Below, piece by piece: positions 33,505 to 44,960 of a stretch of 64,000 nucleotides of DNA. The position numbers were made by a program, and so were the translations under genes. The notes beneath the pieces were generated by a model. That model was not told where the DNA came from. It was given only the letters and a program-made list of their open reading frames with translations, and did not search any database. This DNA is from Ctena decussata. Its lineage: Eukaryota > Mollusca > Bivalvia > Lucinida > Lucinidae. Location: the NCBI GenBank assembly GCA_963989385.1, contig OZ022508.1, forward strand, positions 34,990,166 to 35,054,165, read 5' to 3'. Within the stretch, counting starts at the first letter, position 1. Every line of letters starts with the position of its first letter.

Positions 33505-33702
33505 ATAAGACTGTACAGTATAGCAGTTGAGGATACAGAAATAGTGGAACATATTGGTTATGAAACCCTAGAACTACCAGTCAGCAAGTCTTATGGTAAT
33601 CTTCACTTTACGATGGAAGAGTCAACAGGGACAACAACTCTAACAAACTCTGGTCGGCTCTCAGCTGCGACAGCTAGTCTGTCTGGAGGAAGATTTGTCA
33701 CA
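33505..33702 (+). CDS. Thrombospondin-LamG gene, exon 11 (end of LamG and following segment)
   Basis: The exon reads IRLYSIAVEDTEIVEHIGYE, TLELPVSKSYGNLHFTMEES, TGTTTLTNSGRLSAATASLS and GGRFVT, 66 codons, phase 0 both ends, donor GTATGT. IDE|IRLYSIAVED closes the LamG domain. The Thr/Ser-rich remainder is not recognised and may start a further extracellular module. The protein continues, but no later exon could be identified in the window. The acceptor is the last of an array of similar acceptors. Confidence 0.88.
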
Positions 33703-33764
33703 GTATGTGTCAGATTATAAAAGCTTCAACACACTAAATGGGTGCTTCATGCATATGTGAAGAG

Positions 33765-33825
33765 CTAAGGCTATGATCAGACTGTGCGGATGTATCCGCA
33801 CAGTCTGATCAGAGCCTTAGCTGTT
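33765..33825. repeat. Perfect short foldback
   Basis: AGCTAAGGCTCTGATCAGAC-type arms: CTAAGGCTATGATCAGACTG..TGCGGAT faces ATCCGCACAGTCTGATCAGA..GCCTTAG. Confidence 0.7.
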
Positions 33826-34000
33826 CACACACGCAAGTTTATACAGATCCTGAGGAATTTAAAGGCACAAAATGAAGGCCTTGGCTAGACTGCACAGATT
33901 CCCAGACTGTTATCAGTCTTAGATATTTGCATATGCATGAAGCAGTTTGCATATGCGTGAAGCCACTCAATTTTACCTGAAGTGATTCATAATTACTGGA

Positions 34001-34263
34001 GCCGGGCCACGTAGCGCAGTCAAAAGGGCGTCTGACTTATAAGCCAGAGGTCCTGGGTTTGATACCCTGTCTGGCCACTTACTTTTCATTTCTCCTTCTG
34101 CTGATTCAAGAAGGGCAGTTGTCAGTTACTGGTGAAAATAAGTGCACTAAGACTGCTTAACTGCTTAGGGGGTCTAAGCCTGCCCAGAAACAGTGTTGTT
34201 AGGTTAACTGACTGTCCCAGCATGACCATAGCTGTTTACCGTGGACGTTAAGCAGTAACATAA
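34001..34263 (+). mobile_element. tRNA-derived SINE, copy 1
   Basis: The tRNA-like head (34004-34077) has box A-like TAGCGCAGTCAAAAGG and box B GGTTTGATACC. The body is shared with copy 2 (CATTTCTCCTTC..CTGATTCAAG; GGTTAACTGACTGTC; GTGGACGTTAAGC). A 13-bp target duplication CATAATTACTGGA lies at 33988-34000 and 34264-34276. Confidence 0.85.
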
Positions 34264-34542
34264 CATAATTACTGGAACTGTGGTGATGCCAGGCTTACCA
34301 TTTACCAATATGGACCCAAAATTATACAGGCTTAACAAAGTCATCATTATTGAATGTTCTTGCACAAATACCACAAGGTTATGGGATAGTCTATTCTGGA
34401 TTTGATCAATCGTGATACATTGTGTAGCTAGTTACTATTTTGGATTTAAACTCAACTGGCTGTATGGAATGATGTGTATCTGTTAATCAGATAAATGTCT
34501 GTGAAACATACAAGAATGAAAAATATTAATTATGTATTAAAG

Positions 34543-34812
34543 GCCGGGCCACGTAGTGCAATCGGTAGGGCACCAGACTCATAAGTCTGAGGTCCTGGGT
34601 TCGAAACCCAGTCTGGCCACGAACTTTCATTTCTCCTTCCCCTGATTCAAGATGGGCAGTTGTCAGTTACTGGCAAAAGTATGTGCACTTAGTACTGGTT
34701 AACCACTTAGGAGGTCTAAGCCTGTCCAGGAATAGTGTGTGTAGGTTAACTGACTGTCGCGACATGACCATAGATGTTTACTGTGGACGTTAAGCAACAA
34801 ATCAATCAATCA
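34543..34812 (+). mobile_element. tRNA-derived SINE, copy 2
   Basis: Head 34545-34619 with GTAGTGCAATCGGTAGGG and box B GGTTCGAAACC; the anticodon region CTCATAA suggests tRNA-Met ancestry, but the anticodon stem does not pair well. The tail is AATCAATCAATCA. An 11-bp target duplication ATGTATTAAAG lies at 34532-34542 and 34813-34823. Confidence 0.88.
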
Positions 34813-35253
34813 ATGTATTAAAGAGCACCCTGAAGTTTACCAAGGCCCATGCTTTTTTCAGTCTGGGGAGTTACCATCTCCTCTGATGGCTGTTTATTGC
34901 ATTCACAATTGCCTTGCCCTCGAAAGAAGTTTGAACACTAAGCTAAATCCTCATGATCACTTGGCTGAACCAGCTATCTTTTCTGGTGCGCTTGAACCAA
35001 ACTACAGTGCAAGTGAACCTTAAGGGGTCACCTGTCTTAAGCAGCCAATTTTTGTCCTTTCCTTGGGTCACCCGCTAAGACAGGTTTGGCCATTACCCTG
35101 GACCTGTCATATGTATATGTATGACAAAGCATTATGATCCCTATAACATAATTCTAAACAAAACATGGATATTGAACATGGCCATGCAGATGCTGATAGG
35201 AAACCCAGTGGCTCAAGTTCTGGCCTGCTAAACTAGTGGTCCAGGGTTTGAGA

Positions 35254-35385
35254 ATATAAAACTTGAGAATAATCTCAAACTCAAAATAAAGCACACTGAT
35301 TGGCTGCTTCTGAGCATAGGCTCGGAAGCAGCCAGTCAGTGTGCTTTATTTTGAGTTTGAGAATGTACTCAAGTTTTATAACCTA
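35254..35385. repeat. Foldback MITE (TATAAAACTTGAGAATA family), simple form
   Basis: Arms TATAAAACTTGAGAATAATC..AAAATAAAGCACACTGATTG and inverted copy; inserted in a tRNA-like phrase (GTGGCTCAAGTTCTGGCC / CCTGGTTTGATTC). Confidence 0.8.
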
Positions 35386-35745
35386 GAGGCCTGGTTTGAT
35401 TCTGGCTGGAGGTGGACATCTTTTCAAATGCACCATTGCACACAACCTTTCATTTTCACCCTTCCATCGCTCTGTTGACTGAAATACTGTTGAAAAGGAG
35501 TCAAACTTACAAGTCATCTATATATCCATCTATTCCTCTTGTATTCGGATTTGAGGTGAAAAGATATCTCTCCATATATTTCTTGCTATTTTAACAAGGG
35601 GAAACAACTAAGGTGACTTTTTAAGAATCAATTCCATTTAGAAGGGCTGTGTCATCCATAGGAAAGCAAACAGAAGTCACAAAAGTTGTTACCCTTGTAA
35701 AAACGGCAGAATAATATGGAGGTGTACCTATAATCCATAACAATA

Positions 35746-35982
35746 TGAGCCGCGACACGACAAAACCAACAATGTGGTTGCGTGCCCAGGGCAGACTCAG
35801 ATCTGCCTGGGCATCCACCCAGTCTGATCAGAGTCTTTGCTGTTCACATGGAGGTAGGTTAGACCCTTAGCTACCCTTTAAGCTCTCAGCAAAGAGTCTG
35901 ATCAGACTGGGCGGATGCTCAGGCTGATCTGAGTCTGCACTGGGTGCAAAACCACTTTGTTGGTTTTCTCGTGTCGCGGCTT
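35746..35982. repeat. MITE-1, copy c
   Basis: Ends TGAGCCGCGACACGACAAAA and TTCTCGTGTCGCGGCTTA; internal arms with AGACTCAGATCTGCCTGGGC and inverted copy. Confidence 0.85.
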
Positions 35983-36335
35983 ATATACCTTGTAGCCTTT
36001 TTTCATGTCTTTTCAGAGTTACCAGCAATCTGAACAGTTCTGGATCTTAAACCCAGATAACAAAAGATAGCCAGGAATCTAAGAGTTGTCACAGAAATAC
36101 TGGTCTCAGCCCATCTGAATAGCTAGAAATTGTTTATTGTGATATATATCTTGCCTTTTTATAAAAGTTGTCACAGACCTTGCCCACTGTGCTTGCAGCA
36201 GGTATAACTGGGGGTTATATTGACATTTTTCTTGTGCCTTTCGTTCTCTTTTCTTTCTCCCTCTCTCTGGGAGATGGCTCAATTTAGGCTGAAATACTGT
36301 CTCAATGAGCCGTAAACCCAACACAACCAAACAAC

Positions 36336-36455
36336 CGTCTAAAACACTCTCAAAGATCAAGATCCGTCCTACAGGATGGATCTAGATCTTTGAGATTGTT
36401 TCTTACAGGATGGATGTAGATCTTTGAGATTGTTTTGGAAGTTAAAACCCCACTG
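36336..36455. repeat. Foldback MITE (AAAACAATCTCAAAGAT family) with a repeated arm
   Basis: One arm CTCAAAGATCAAGATCCGTC and two successive copies of the opposite arm, GGATGGATCTAGATCTTTGA and GGATGGATGTAGATCTTTGA. Confidence 0.7.
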
Positions 36456-37576
36456 TATATCTGAATTACACAAGACTGATTTACATATAGGGTACTTCTG
36501 GAGAGAAAGCCCTTTCTCACCCACTGGACAAGGATATCCCTTTCTAGAGGTGTCTGAGATTTTTCTATCTCGGCCTGCTATCTCAGCCTAGGCTCAGAAA
36601 GCTGTCTCAAAATGCCAATCATTGCTATATAGTACAGCCCAATTGATTACACACTTTAATTCAACAAACCAAGTTGCTACTTGTCCTGTTAATTGCATGC
36701 AGAATATGAAATTGACACCCAGTGATGTATGCTTTGTACCCATTAAGTCGTGCCCGTAAGACATTCTAGCTGAAATTCTGCTGTATACTATATTGAACAT
36801 CTGGGTACTTTTTTATGAAAATAGTTATTAACATGTTGCCTTATGATTGACATTTGAATTTGGCTGCTGAGACTTGAAACGTTATGTCTAAACACACCTT
36901 TCTGGGTCAACAGGTAGCCATCTTTATAAATGACGTATTCTCAGTAGGTCGTGCCCTCTGATTGGCTACTTAAATTAAGCTCTTGGGATTTTCAGCAGTT
37001 TTACAGCAATTGACAAAAATAGCATGTCACATGACTGTCACGTGACCAAAGATTCTGCGCATGGGCGGGCGGCCATTTTGAAAGTGTCTGTTGTCAACAA
37101 AAATCATGGAAACATGAAAGTTGCTAGGATTTCTGGACACTTTAATGTGAAAATGGTAAATATTTCAATCAAACATGCTTTTTGTCCATGGTGAACAACA
37201 AAATTGGCTGTGAATTAAGTTTCTTGCCTGTTCCAGTTGCATTTTCTTCAGCTGTACATTTTTGCGACTGTATTGGGAACTTTTTTTGGAAAGAACATAA
37301 TCGCAAAACATGCATCCATTAGCAACAAAATCGCGTGAAATTAAAAAAGCATGACCCACCGAGAAGGCACGACTTAATGAGAACAAGCCATACAGGAAAT
37401 ATCTCTGTAGATTTCTAATTAGCTGCCAATCATGAAAAATGCATGCACAAGGTGAAATTAACGCATGTCAAACTATTAATAGAAAATTAGCTTCTGGTTT
37501 ATAGCAATGGAATCAACAAGAAGTTAAGAATTCAGTGAATATTCTGTTTTATAAAATTTTGGGTGAGAAAAATAAT
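36456..37576. other. No recognised feature
   Basis: AT-rich with no coding signal; the imperfectly inverted words CATTAAGTCGTGCCC (36742) and GGCACGACTTAATGAG (37367) mark about 630 bp that could be a weak TIR element. Confidence 0.4.
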
Positions 37577-37720
37577 CAATGATGGTGTTGAGGCCTTGAC
37601 ATGGAAATCTCAGGCTCGTTTTCAGATTATTTAAGTCTTATGCTCAGCAAGCTTCGCATAAGACTAAATAATCTGCAAACTAGCCTGAGATTTCCTTGTC
37701 TTGGCCTCAACCCCATCATA
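37577..37720. repeat. Perfect foldback MITE
   Basis: GATGGTGTTGAGGCCTTGAC..AAATCTCAGGCT..AGATTATTTAGTCTTATGC faces its inverted copy; the arms are almost identical. Confidence 0.85.
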
Positions 37721-37899
37721 GATTCTATTAGTCTTTTAGCCAAAGAAATATGGTACATGTATCTTGCCCTTTTTTTTGTGTGGATTTCCCAGGGTCCATT
37801 TATTGTCAGTGCTAAAAGGAAAGACTCTTGACAGGTGGTGCTGATATGCAGGCAGGGGTCAGCCTTGGGTTCTTATACAGGGAGAACCTGTCTGAGAAG

Positions 37900-38112
37900 T
37901 TTTGCAACCCCTTAGGGGTATCTGGTCAAACAGTTTGGATGCAGATCAGGCCCCACAAATGTGGGGCCTGATCTGAGATCCAAACTGTTTGCTGCCTAGA
38001 CATTGTTTCTACAAAAGTTAGTTAGACCAAAATTGTCAAAATATTCTTGATTTTCCATGCAGACGACAATTTCAGCAGACGACAAAAAATACCCAGTATG
38101 CAATGGGTTAAT
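37900..38112. repeat. Palindromic repeat (CAAACAGTTTGGATCC family), copy 1
   Basis: CAAACAGTTTGGATGCAGAT..CAGGCCCCAC faces its inverse (37929-37991), followed by GACGACAATTTCAGCAGACG and TACCCAG..GCAATGGG. Sister at 41190-41490. Confidence 0.8.
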
Positions 38113-38894
38113 ACTATTTATGCTCACACAGAGTAAATTTTTTACCAAAGAAAAACGTTAAAATCTTATTTCAATAACATTTGGCAAAGAAATTATTGCT
38201 GCAGTGTTCACATAAACTAAGATTTCTCATCAAAATTCCCTGGACAAATTAACTTTGTCCATAACGACGACCAGCAATGCATGTGTGTATTTTAATTCTC
38301 GTAAGGTTGTTCCCCATGCACATCAGCGGAATGTATCCATGGTTGCAGTATGGGGCACATTTTCTTTGTTAAATATACTTATTCAAAATCAAACTGATTT
38401 GATTACATGCATTTTAACACTATAAGCACCAGTGACGAAAATAGCATATTAATTTGCAAACAGCGTAGATCCTGATGATGCGGCTCATAATGAGCAGCAT
38501 CATGTGAATCTACACTGTTTGCCCTCTAGTCTTTGAATTCTCAATATGAAATGTCTTGGACAAGGGATTTTTTGAATTTTTGCAGACGTAAATTTTGTCA
38601 TCTGCTTTTGGTGCTTAAAGAGTTAAAGTCTCTATTATCATCCTCATCGCTACTTTCTCTGTTACATTCTGTTAAATTTTGTGCCAGAGTTAAATTTCTG
38701 TTCACATAGGCAAATTTTGTTTGTCAGATTAACACTTTACCATATAAATATCATAAAGAAATTTGTGGCTTATATTTTCATTTACAAAAGAATATTTTTA
38801 TTTACCAAACCAACTTTGTCAAAGAAAATTTGCCCCTCTGAATGAAATTTAATTTGTTTGTCCATGCCATGATTTTGTTCATTGACACTTTTAT
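38113..38894. other. Mostly unassigned, one small palindrome
   Basis: CAAACAGCGTAGATCCTGAT..GATGCGGCTCA faces GAGCAGCATCATGTGAATCT..ACACTGTTTG (38457-38521). Nothing else recognised. Confidence 0.5.
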
Positions 38895-39126
38895 TGAGCC
38901 ACGACATGACAAAACCAAAGTGGCATGTATGCCATGCCAAGACTTAGATCAGCCGGGGCATCTGCCCAGTCTGTCAAAGTCTTCGCTGTCAGCATGAAGG
39001 TAGCTTAGACCTTACTACCTTCTAAGGGCACAGCTAAAACTTTGATCAGACTGGCCAGATGACCAGGCTGATCTGAGTGTTCACTTGGCACACATGCCAC
39101 TTTGTTGGTTTTCTTGTGTTGCGCTC
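38895..39126. repeat. MITE-1, copy d
   Basis: Ends TGAGCCACGACATGACAAAA and TTCTTGTGTTGCGCTCA; inner arms diverged. It sits 26 bp from a pearl-like element. Confidence 0.75.
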
Positions 39127-39151
39127 ATATTTTTCAAGTCTTTTTAACTTT

Positions 39152-39843
39152 TTGTCTCGCCTGCAAAGCAGAGGCGAGACATATGTATTGCTTTTCCGGT
39201 GTCGGCGTTGGCATTGGCGGCAGCGTAAACTTTTGTTGAGTTTTTGCGTTTAGGTCATTTTCTCAGAAATTATAAGAAATAGAGCCATGAAACTTGGTTC
39301 ATGAGTACATATGGAAGAGTAGATCTCAAATCCATCATCAATATTGAGTTTTTACCTACATTTTACAAGTGACTGACTTAATTAACAATTTTTTGTTGAG
39401 TTTTCATGTTTCGGTCATTTTCTCAGAAACTATAAGGGCTAGAACCATGAAACTTGGTTCATGCGTACATCTGGAAGAATAGATCTCAAAGCCATCATTA
39501 ATACTGAGTCTTGACCTACATTTTATGGTTGACTGACTTTGCAATTTTTTGTCGAGTTTTCGCGTATAGGTCTGTTTCTCAGAAACTATAAAGGCTTGAG
39601 CCATGAAACTTGGGTCATGCATTCATCTGGAAGAGATGAGCTCAAAGTCATCATCAATTTTGAGTCTTTATCAACATTTTATTGTTGACTGACTTTGCAA
39701 TTTTTTGTCAAGTTTTTGCGTTCCTCAGAAACTATAAGGGCTAGAGCCAAGAAACTTGGTTCATGCATACATCTTTGCTGATTTACCTCTGTTTTGTGAC
39801 AAAGCTCCAGCAGGCGAGACACTGCATTCCGCGGAATTCTTGT
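39152..39843 (-). mobile_element. Pearl/DINE-like element (GTCTCGCCTGCAAAGCAG family)
   Basis: Hairpin GTCTCGCCTGCAAAGCAGAG..GCGAGAC (39154-39180), short GTCGGCG tract, four units of about 145 bp with TCTCAGAAACTATAAGGGCT and ATGAAACTTGGTTCATG, then tail CAGGCGAGACACTG and palindrome GAATTCCGCGGAATTC-like end. It is short and regular. Confidence 0.6.
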
Positions 39844-40530
39844 ATAACTTAGAAAGCACTTACTTTTTCAAGTGCAGACTCATAATTACCATAAAGTTGT
39901 AGCTATTGGGACAGTTAGTTGCAAACAGTGCAGACCCAGATCAGACTGACCAAGATCAGACTGTCTTGAAGGAGCAGTCTAATCAAGGTCTTCACTGTTT
40001 TCCATTCCATGTGCATCATTTAGAATGCTTTACTGCATTGCAAAACCCAACTAGTACATTTTTATGACAGTTACAGTATTTATATTTTAGGTGTCTCAAT
40101 TTTTATAATTCTTACAGTACCTCAGAGGACTAACTCACATCCCCCCAGGGTGGGGCTGCAGTTGCCATCATGAACTTACAAAAATGCTCTATGTACACTT
40201 CACTGCTGGTTGTTTTACTTAATTGTATTAGAATATGTTTAATTTCTTGCATATTTGAAAAGCTTTTTACTTTGGTGAGAGAGAGATTGTTAAATATAGA
40301 AGCCATTATTTTGCTGTTTACCACTTTGTGTAGTAGATTTTTATTTTCATGAATAAAAGTATTTCAAAACATGGAACTTGATTTCATATGGAACCAGCTG
40401 TGTTTATCTGCACACTAACTTAGTATCCCATCATAGTCTTTTCTGGCTTTGAATTTGAACCAGTCATTATATGAAGAATGTTTTAATAGAGTCCTAGTAA
40501 ACTTATTAATCCCTATTAATTATGAATATT
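39844..40530. other. One palindrome, otherwise unassigned
   Basis: A GATCAGACTG..-family foldback lies at 39925-40010 (CAAACAGTGCAGACCC at its left). No coding signal elsewhere; chance frames only. Confidence 0.5.
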
Positions 40531-40950
40531 CTTAATTTGATTTTGGATATCCAGAGTTCGATTTATGAATATCCAATAGTTATTGTGATTTCATGATATC
40601 CAAACTCTAATTTGTGAATATCCAAAACATGAAATGATTGTGGATATACTTGTACATCAGTCAGTTTTGGATATCAAAATGACTATTGGAACAGGATATC
40701 CAGATATGGATATCCAAAGGTCTTGCTGAATATAGGATATCCAAATTTGATTCATAGATGTTCGGAAATGGAATTATGGATATCCATAAAACAAATATTG
40801 GATATAACAAGTTGCATACCTGCCAAGTTTCACGATTTAGGCATGATTCTCACTCTTATTCTTGATTTTGATTGTTATTAACAAGTCAGAATCAAGGATA
40901 AGAATGGATATCCATAAACAGAATTATGCATATCCAAAACTCAAATTGTT
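40531..40950. repeat. GGATATCC repeat region with a solo TIR end
   Basis: Diverged GGATATCC phrases as in 1-560. At 40814-40836 it is interrupted by CATACCTGCCAAGTTTCACG, the end of the transposon family at 6589-7600. Confidence 0.65.
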
Positions 40951-40984
40951 GATATCAAACAAAAAGACAAAAATATTGATAGCT

Positions 40985-41115
40985 GTTAAGTAAAAAGAAA
41001 GGCAATGATCAGGAATTAATAAGTAAAAAGATAGGCAATGATCAGGAATTAATAAGTAAAAAGATAGGCAATGATCAGGAATTAATAAGTAAAAAGACAG
41101 GCAATGATCGGGAAT
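40985..41115. repeat. 33-bp x4 minisatellite
   Basis: Four units of AAGTAAAAAGATAGGCAATG..ATCAGGAATTAAT; the last is slightly diverged (GACAGGC, ATCGGG). Confidence 0.85.
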
Positions 41116-41189
41116 TTTAAATACAATCACATCCCATAGCAGCAAGTAATCATATAGCTACAGGACAAAGGAAATTGTTGTAAATCACT

Positions 41190-41490
41190 CATTCCATTCG
41201 GGATACCCCTTTAGAAGTATCTGGCCAAACAGTTTGGATCCAGATCAGGCCCCACAAACATGGGGCCTGATCTGAGATCCAAACTGTTTGCTGTCTAGCC
41301 ATCATTTCTACAAGACTAAGTGAGACCAATATTGTCAAAATATTCTTGATTGATGATGCAAACAAGAATATTTTGACAATATTGGTCTCACTTATTCTGG
41401 GTATTTTTTGTCGTCTGCTGAAATTGTCGATTGATGATGCAGACAACAATTTCAGCAGACAACAAAAAATACCCAGAATGCAATGGGATA
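41190..41490. repeat. Palindromic repeat (CAAACAGTTTGGATCC family), copy 2, expanded
   Basis: Core palindrome 41227-41291, then two nested inverted blocks: AAGAATATTTTGACAATATT faces AATATTGTCAAAATATTCTT, and GACAACAATTTCAGCAGACA faces TGTCGTCTGCTGAAATTGTC. Confidence 0.8.
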
Positions 41491-41681
41491 ATGTAAAACA
41501 GGAAGGACAAAAAGACAAACCTCAAATTTAATTTTACATTATTTATTTTCCTCAGTTAGGTAGCCATTGAAAATAAAAGATTGTTGTCAGTGAAGCTATG
41601 AGCCTTTATTCTCCTGCTTATGATCCAACTTAAAGGGTCTCGCTCATATGTCATATGGTCTAGATATAGTAAAACTATAAT

Positions 41682-41915
41682 TGAGCCGCTAAACACCAAA
41701 ACCAACAAAGTGGCATGTGTGCCCAGCGAAGACTCAGATCAGTCTGAATATCCGCCCAATCAGAGTCTTTGCTGTGCACGTTAAAGATAGCTAAGTGTTT
41801 AAGCTAGCTTCATGCAGACAGTGAAGACTCTGATCAGACTGGGCAGATGCCCAGACTGATCTGAGTCTTCACTGGTTGCACATGCCACTTTGTTGGTTTG
41901 TTGTCTTGCTGCTCA
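41682..41915. repeat. MITE-1, copy e
   Basis: Ends TTGAGCCGCTAAACACC and GTTGTCTTGCTGCTCAA with internal inverted arms. Confidence 0.75.
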
Positions 41916-42399
41916 ATTTCTTAGCACTCAAAACATAAAATACAAAATGGTTTCTGAATTACATTTCTGCTGGAAAAAAATATACTAACAAGAAGAAAAT
42001 ATAGTGCAAGGACACTAAGGATGTAGGGGTAAGCATGTATAAATTTTTTAGACCATTTTCTAACATATGAGAGTATGGATCGAGACATGGTTGTTTAAAA
42101 AAAAAAAATAACCAAGAAAATCTCTGATTTTAACAAGAAATATTTCTAAGTCCATGACTTGGACCTCATGGCTACTGAGAGAGGTAGGGCTGTACTGCCT
42201 CAAACAGTAGACCATAAGCCAACAACATTGAGAGAATCAAGAAATTCCATCCATGGATTTAGGAGATGTAGGTTTAATTTAAAAAAAAATCACAAAGAGC
42301 ATCCCAAATTTTAAGATAAAATTTCCACGTCCATGATCTTGGGGATGGGGTGCTACTGAATAATACTTTACTTGAAAAGTTCCAATGTGTTGCTTCTGT

Positions 42400-44960
42400 T
42401 GTGGTTCATTCTGATTGTAAGTGTGGACCACTTGACAATGAAATGTAGGTCACTGTGACCTACTGTTTGTTTGAGATCAAACTTCAGGACATACTGAGTC
42501 ATTATGTGAAGCAATCATGTTATTACATCGAATAATCTTCAAGATATGAGGCAAAATCAGTGGAGCATGAAATAAAGGTCACTGTGACCTACTTTTTGTT
42601 TGAGGTAAAACTTGGTCATACTGAGATTATCCCAAGCAATAAGTTCGTACATCAAATAGTCTTCAAGATATAAGACAAAATCACTGGACCATGAAATACA
42701 GGTCAATGTTTCCTACTTTTTGTTTTAGGTAAAACTTTGGGTCATACTGAGTCATTATCCCAAGCAATAAGTTTGTACATCAAATAGTCTTCAAGTTATA
42801 AGACAAAATCACTGGACCATGAAATATAGGTCACTGTGACCTACTGTTAGTTTGAGGTCAAACTTTGGGTCATACTGACTCATAATCCTAAACTGTCATG
42901 TTCATACATCAAACAGTCTTTAAGTTATTAGGTAAAATCACTGGCCCTTGGATTATAGGTCACTGTGACCTACTGTTAGTTTGAGAACAAACATCGGGTC
43001 ATACTGAGTCATTATCAGAAGCAATAACTTAATGCATCAAGTAGTCTTCGCGTTATAAGGCAAAATCACTAGACCATGAAATATAGGCCTCTGTGACCAA
43101 CTAAGTTTGAGGTCAAACATCTGGTCATAAGGAGTTGTTATCCTAGGCAATCATGTTTGTACATCAAATAATCTGAAAGATATAAGACAAAATCACTGGA
43201 CAATTAAATATAGGTCAATGGGACCTTCTGTTAGTTTGAGGTCAAACTTTGGGTCATACTGGATCATTATCCCAAGCAATCATGATCAGTACATCAAACT
43301 GTCTTCAAGATAAAACGCAAAATCACTGGACCATGAAATATAGGTCACTTTGACCTACTTTTAGTAAGGTCAAACATCTGGTCATACTGGATCATTATCG
43401 GAAGCAATTATTTTTTGTGCATCAGATAGTCTTCCAGTTATTAGGCAAAATCACTAGACCATGAAATATAGGCCACTATGGCCAATTGGTAGTTTGTGGT
43501 CAAACATCCAGTCATACTGAGTCATTATCCCAGGCAATCGTGTTTTCACAAAGTTATAAGGCAAAACCACTGGACCATTAAATATAGGTCAAGGTGACCT
43601 TCTGTCAGTTTGAGGTCAAACATCGGATCATATTGAGTCATTATCTCAAGCAGTCATGTTGGTTTATCAAATAGTCTTCAGGATATGTGGCAAAATTATT
43701 GGACCATGAAATATTGGTTACTGTGACCTACTGTCAGAAAGGTCAAACATCTGGTCATACTGGATCATTATCAGAAGCAATAAATTTGTGCATCAGATAG
43801 TCTTCCAGTTATTAGGCAAAATCACTAGACCATGAAATATAGGCGACTGTGGCCAATTGGTGGTTTCCGGTCAAACATCCAGTCATACTGAGTCATTATC
43901 CCAGGCAATCGTGTTTTCACAAAGTTATAAGGCAAAACCACTATCCCATTAAATATAGGTCAATGTGACCTTCTGTTAGTTTGTGGTCAAACATCGGATC
44001 ATATTGAGGCATTGTCCCAAGCAGTCATGTTCGTTTATCAAATAGTCTTCAGGATATGTGGCAAAATCATTGGACCTTGAAATATTGGTCACTGTGACCT
44101 ACTGTTAGTAAGGTCAAACATCTGGTCATACTGGATCATTATCAGAAGCAATAATTTGTGCATCAGATGGTGTTCAAGTTATTAAGCAAAATCACTGGAC
44201 CATGAAATATAGGTCACTTTGACCTACTGTTAGTAAGGTCAAACATCTGGGCATACTGGATCATTATCAGAAGCAATAAATTTGTGCATCAGATAGTCTT
44301 CCAGTTATTAGGCAAAATCACTAGACCATGAAATATAGGCCACTGTGGCCAATTGGTAGTTTGTGGTCAAACATCCAGTCATACTGAGTCATTATCCCAG
44401 GCAATCGTGTTGTCACAAAGATATGAGGCAAAACTACTGGACCATTAAATATAGGTCAATGTGACCTTCTGTTAGTTTGAGGTCAAATATAGGGCCATAT
44501 TGAGTCATTATCCCAAGCAGTCACGTTCGTTCATCAAATAGTCTTCAAGATAAAAGGCAAAATCATTGGACCATGAAATAACGGTCACTGTGACCTACTC
44601 TTAGTTTGAGATCATACTGAGTCATTATCCCATGCAATCATGTTCATACATCAAATAGTCTTGAGATATATGAGCTGCGACACGAGAAAACCAACAAAGT
44701 GGTTGTGTATCCAGCGCAGACTCAGGTCAGCCTCGGCATCCACCCAGTCTGATCAGACTCTTCGCTAAGTGCTTAAAAGGTAGCTAAGGGTGTAAGCTAC
44801 CTCCATGCGGACAGCGAAGTCTCTGATCAGACTGGGCGGATGCCCAGGCTGACCTGAGTCTGCGCTGGGAGCACAACCACTTTGTTGGTTTTTTCGTGTC
44901 ACGGCTCATATGGCAAAATCAGCGGACAATAAAATACAGGTCACTGCCCGATATGCATCA
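42400..44960. repeat. Tandem array of about 130-bp units, split by a MITE
   Basis: About 18 diverged units share AAATATAGGTCACTGTGACC, GGTCATACTGAGTCATTATC, and GGCAAAATCACTGGACCATG. Some units form a higher-order pair (CCAGTTATTAGGCAAAATCA..GGCCACTGTGGCCAATTGG alternating with ordinary units between about 43400 and 44400). MITE-1 copy f interrupts it at 44671. No hairpin or GTCC tract was found, so it is not classed with the pearl-like elements. Confidence 0.75.
44671..44908. repeat. MITE-1, copy f
   Basis: Ends TGAGCTGCGACACGAGAAAA and TTTTTCGTGTCACGGCTCA flanked by ATAT-like sequence on both sides; near-perfect internal arms. Inserted into the tandem array, hence younger than it. Confidence 0.88.

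Noticed and set aside
34004..34619. Two tRNA genes with good B boxes
   Set aside because: Both have target-site duplications, a shared non-tRNA body and an AATCAATCA tail, and poor anticodon-stem pairing: they are SINE heads.
36106..36360. 84-codon minus-strand frame
   Set aside because: Charged low-complexity stretch from CTTTCTCCCTCTCTC sequence next to a dispersed repeat phrase; no homology or splice context.
40985..41115. Regular repeats resembling a CRISPR array (also 25842-26302)
   Set aside because: Units are head-to-tail with no variable spacers and the genome is animal. They are minisatellites.
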